Translations under genes and position numbers: made by a program
Part shown: positions 6,211-6,258 of the stretch, in pieces
How the letters are laid out: each line of letters starts with the position of its first letter
Numbering within the stretch: position 1 is the stretch's first letter
Assembly: GCA_900544905.1 (NCBI GenBank)
Contig: UQXF01000129.1
Location: 1-6,258, forward strand
Length of the DNA stretch: 6,258 nt
DNA from: an uncultured Clostridium sp.
Lineage (GTDB): Bacteria > Bacillota > Clostridia > Lachnospirales > Lachnospiraceae
Reading direction: 5' to 3'
The notes under the pieces: generated by a model
What the model was told of the DNA's origin: nothing
The model's database searches: none
The model's input: the letters and a program-made list of their open reading frames with translations, nothing else

Positions 6211-6211
6211 C

Positions 6212-6258
6212 CTGTCTCTTATACACATCTCCGAGCCCACGAGACTCGACGTCATCTC
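6212..6258 (-). other. Nextera read-2 adapter with i7 index (sequencing artefact)
   Basis: Bases 6212-6230 are CTGTCTCTTATACACATCT, the reverse complement of the Tn5 mosaic end. Bases 6231-6245 (CCGAGCCCACGAGAC) are the read-2 tail. TCGACGTC at 6246-6253 fits the position of the 8-base i7 index, and ATCTC at 6254-6258 is the start of the P7 segment. From memory the index matches Nextera XT N729. Read on the minus strand the adapter gives SLVGSEMCIRDR, a peptide that marks adapter-contaminated proteins. Confidence 0.98.

Noticed and set aside
2293..6211. A defence or toxin system made of the HD hydrolase, small membrane protein, aminopeptidase and XRE regulator.
   Set aside because: The HD protein resembles housekeeping nucleotidases and the peptidase is an M29 aminopeptidase. 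The regulator is truncated and convergent, and no nuclease, effector or sensor pairing or mobile context is visible.

Overview
The window is a short contig of bacterial DNA, most likely from a Lachnospiraceae-type gut Clostridia bacterium. That placement rests on protein style (a polyglycerolphosphate-type LTA synthase, a VanZ-like protein, a small three-helix membrane protein, an M29 aminopeptidase with a long N-terminal extension, an XRE regulator), purine-rich ribosome binding sites and moderate GC. It is a judgement from family knowledge, not a taxonomic assignment. The contig is flanked by Illumina Nextera (Tn5 tagmentation) adapter sequence at both ends: bases 1-29 are the read-1 side adapter, and bases 6212-6258 are the read-2 side adapter with an 8-base index and the first bases of the P7 primer. 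Only 30-6211 (6182 bp) is biological. Both terminal genes are therefore truncated, and their apparent starts lie inside adapter.

Layout. (1) 30-2234, plus strand: 3' part of a membrane-anchored LTA synthase/phosphoglycerol transferase family protein, with an unusual acidic linker and a C-terminal IPT-like domain. A clear intrinsic terminator follows at 2241-2278. (2) A likely extended -10 promoter at 2293-2301 starts a four-gene co-directional set: a VanZ-family protein (2336-2803), a small three-helix membrane protein overlapping it by 14 nt (2790-3104), an HD-domain nucleotidase-like hydrolase (3141-3737), and a 695-residue M29 aminopeptidase (3785-5872) preceded by a strong hairpin. (3) On the minus strand, converging on the aminopeptidase after a 26-bp gap, is the C-terminal part of an XRE-family regulator (5899-6210).

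Functionally this reads as ordinary chromosome: an envelope polymer enzyme, small membrane proteins, and two soluble metal-dependent hydrolases (nucleotide and peptide turnover). Close spacing suggests co-transcription, but nothing shows that the four genes form one pathway. I see no RNA gene, CRISPR array, insertion sequence, prophage or defence system, and no gene-free stretch longer than 102 bp. I did not find a convincing undescribed system. The most consequential observation is the adapter contamination, which creates false N-termini on two proteins.
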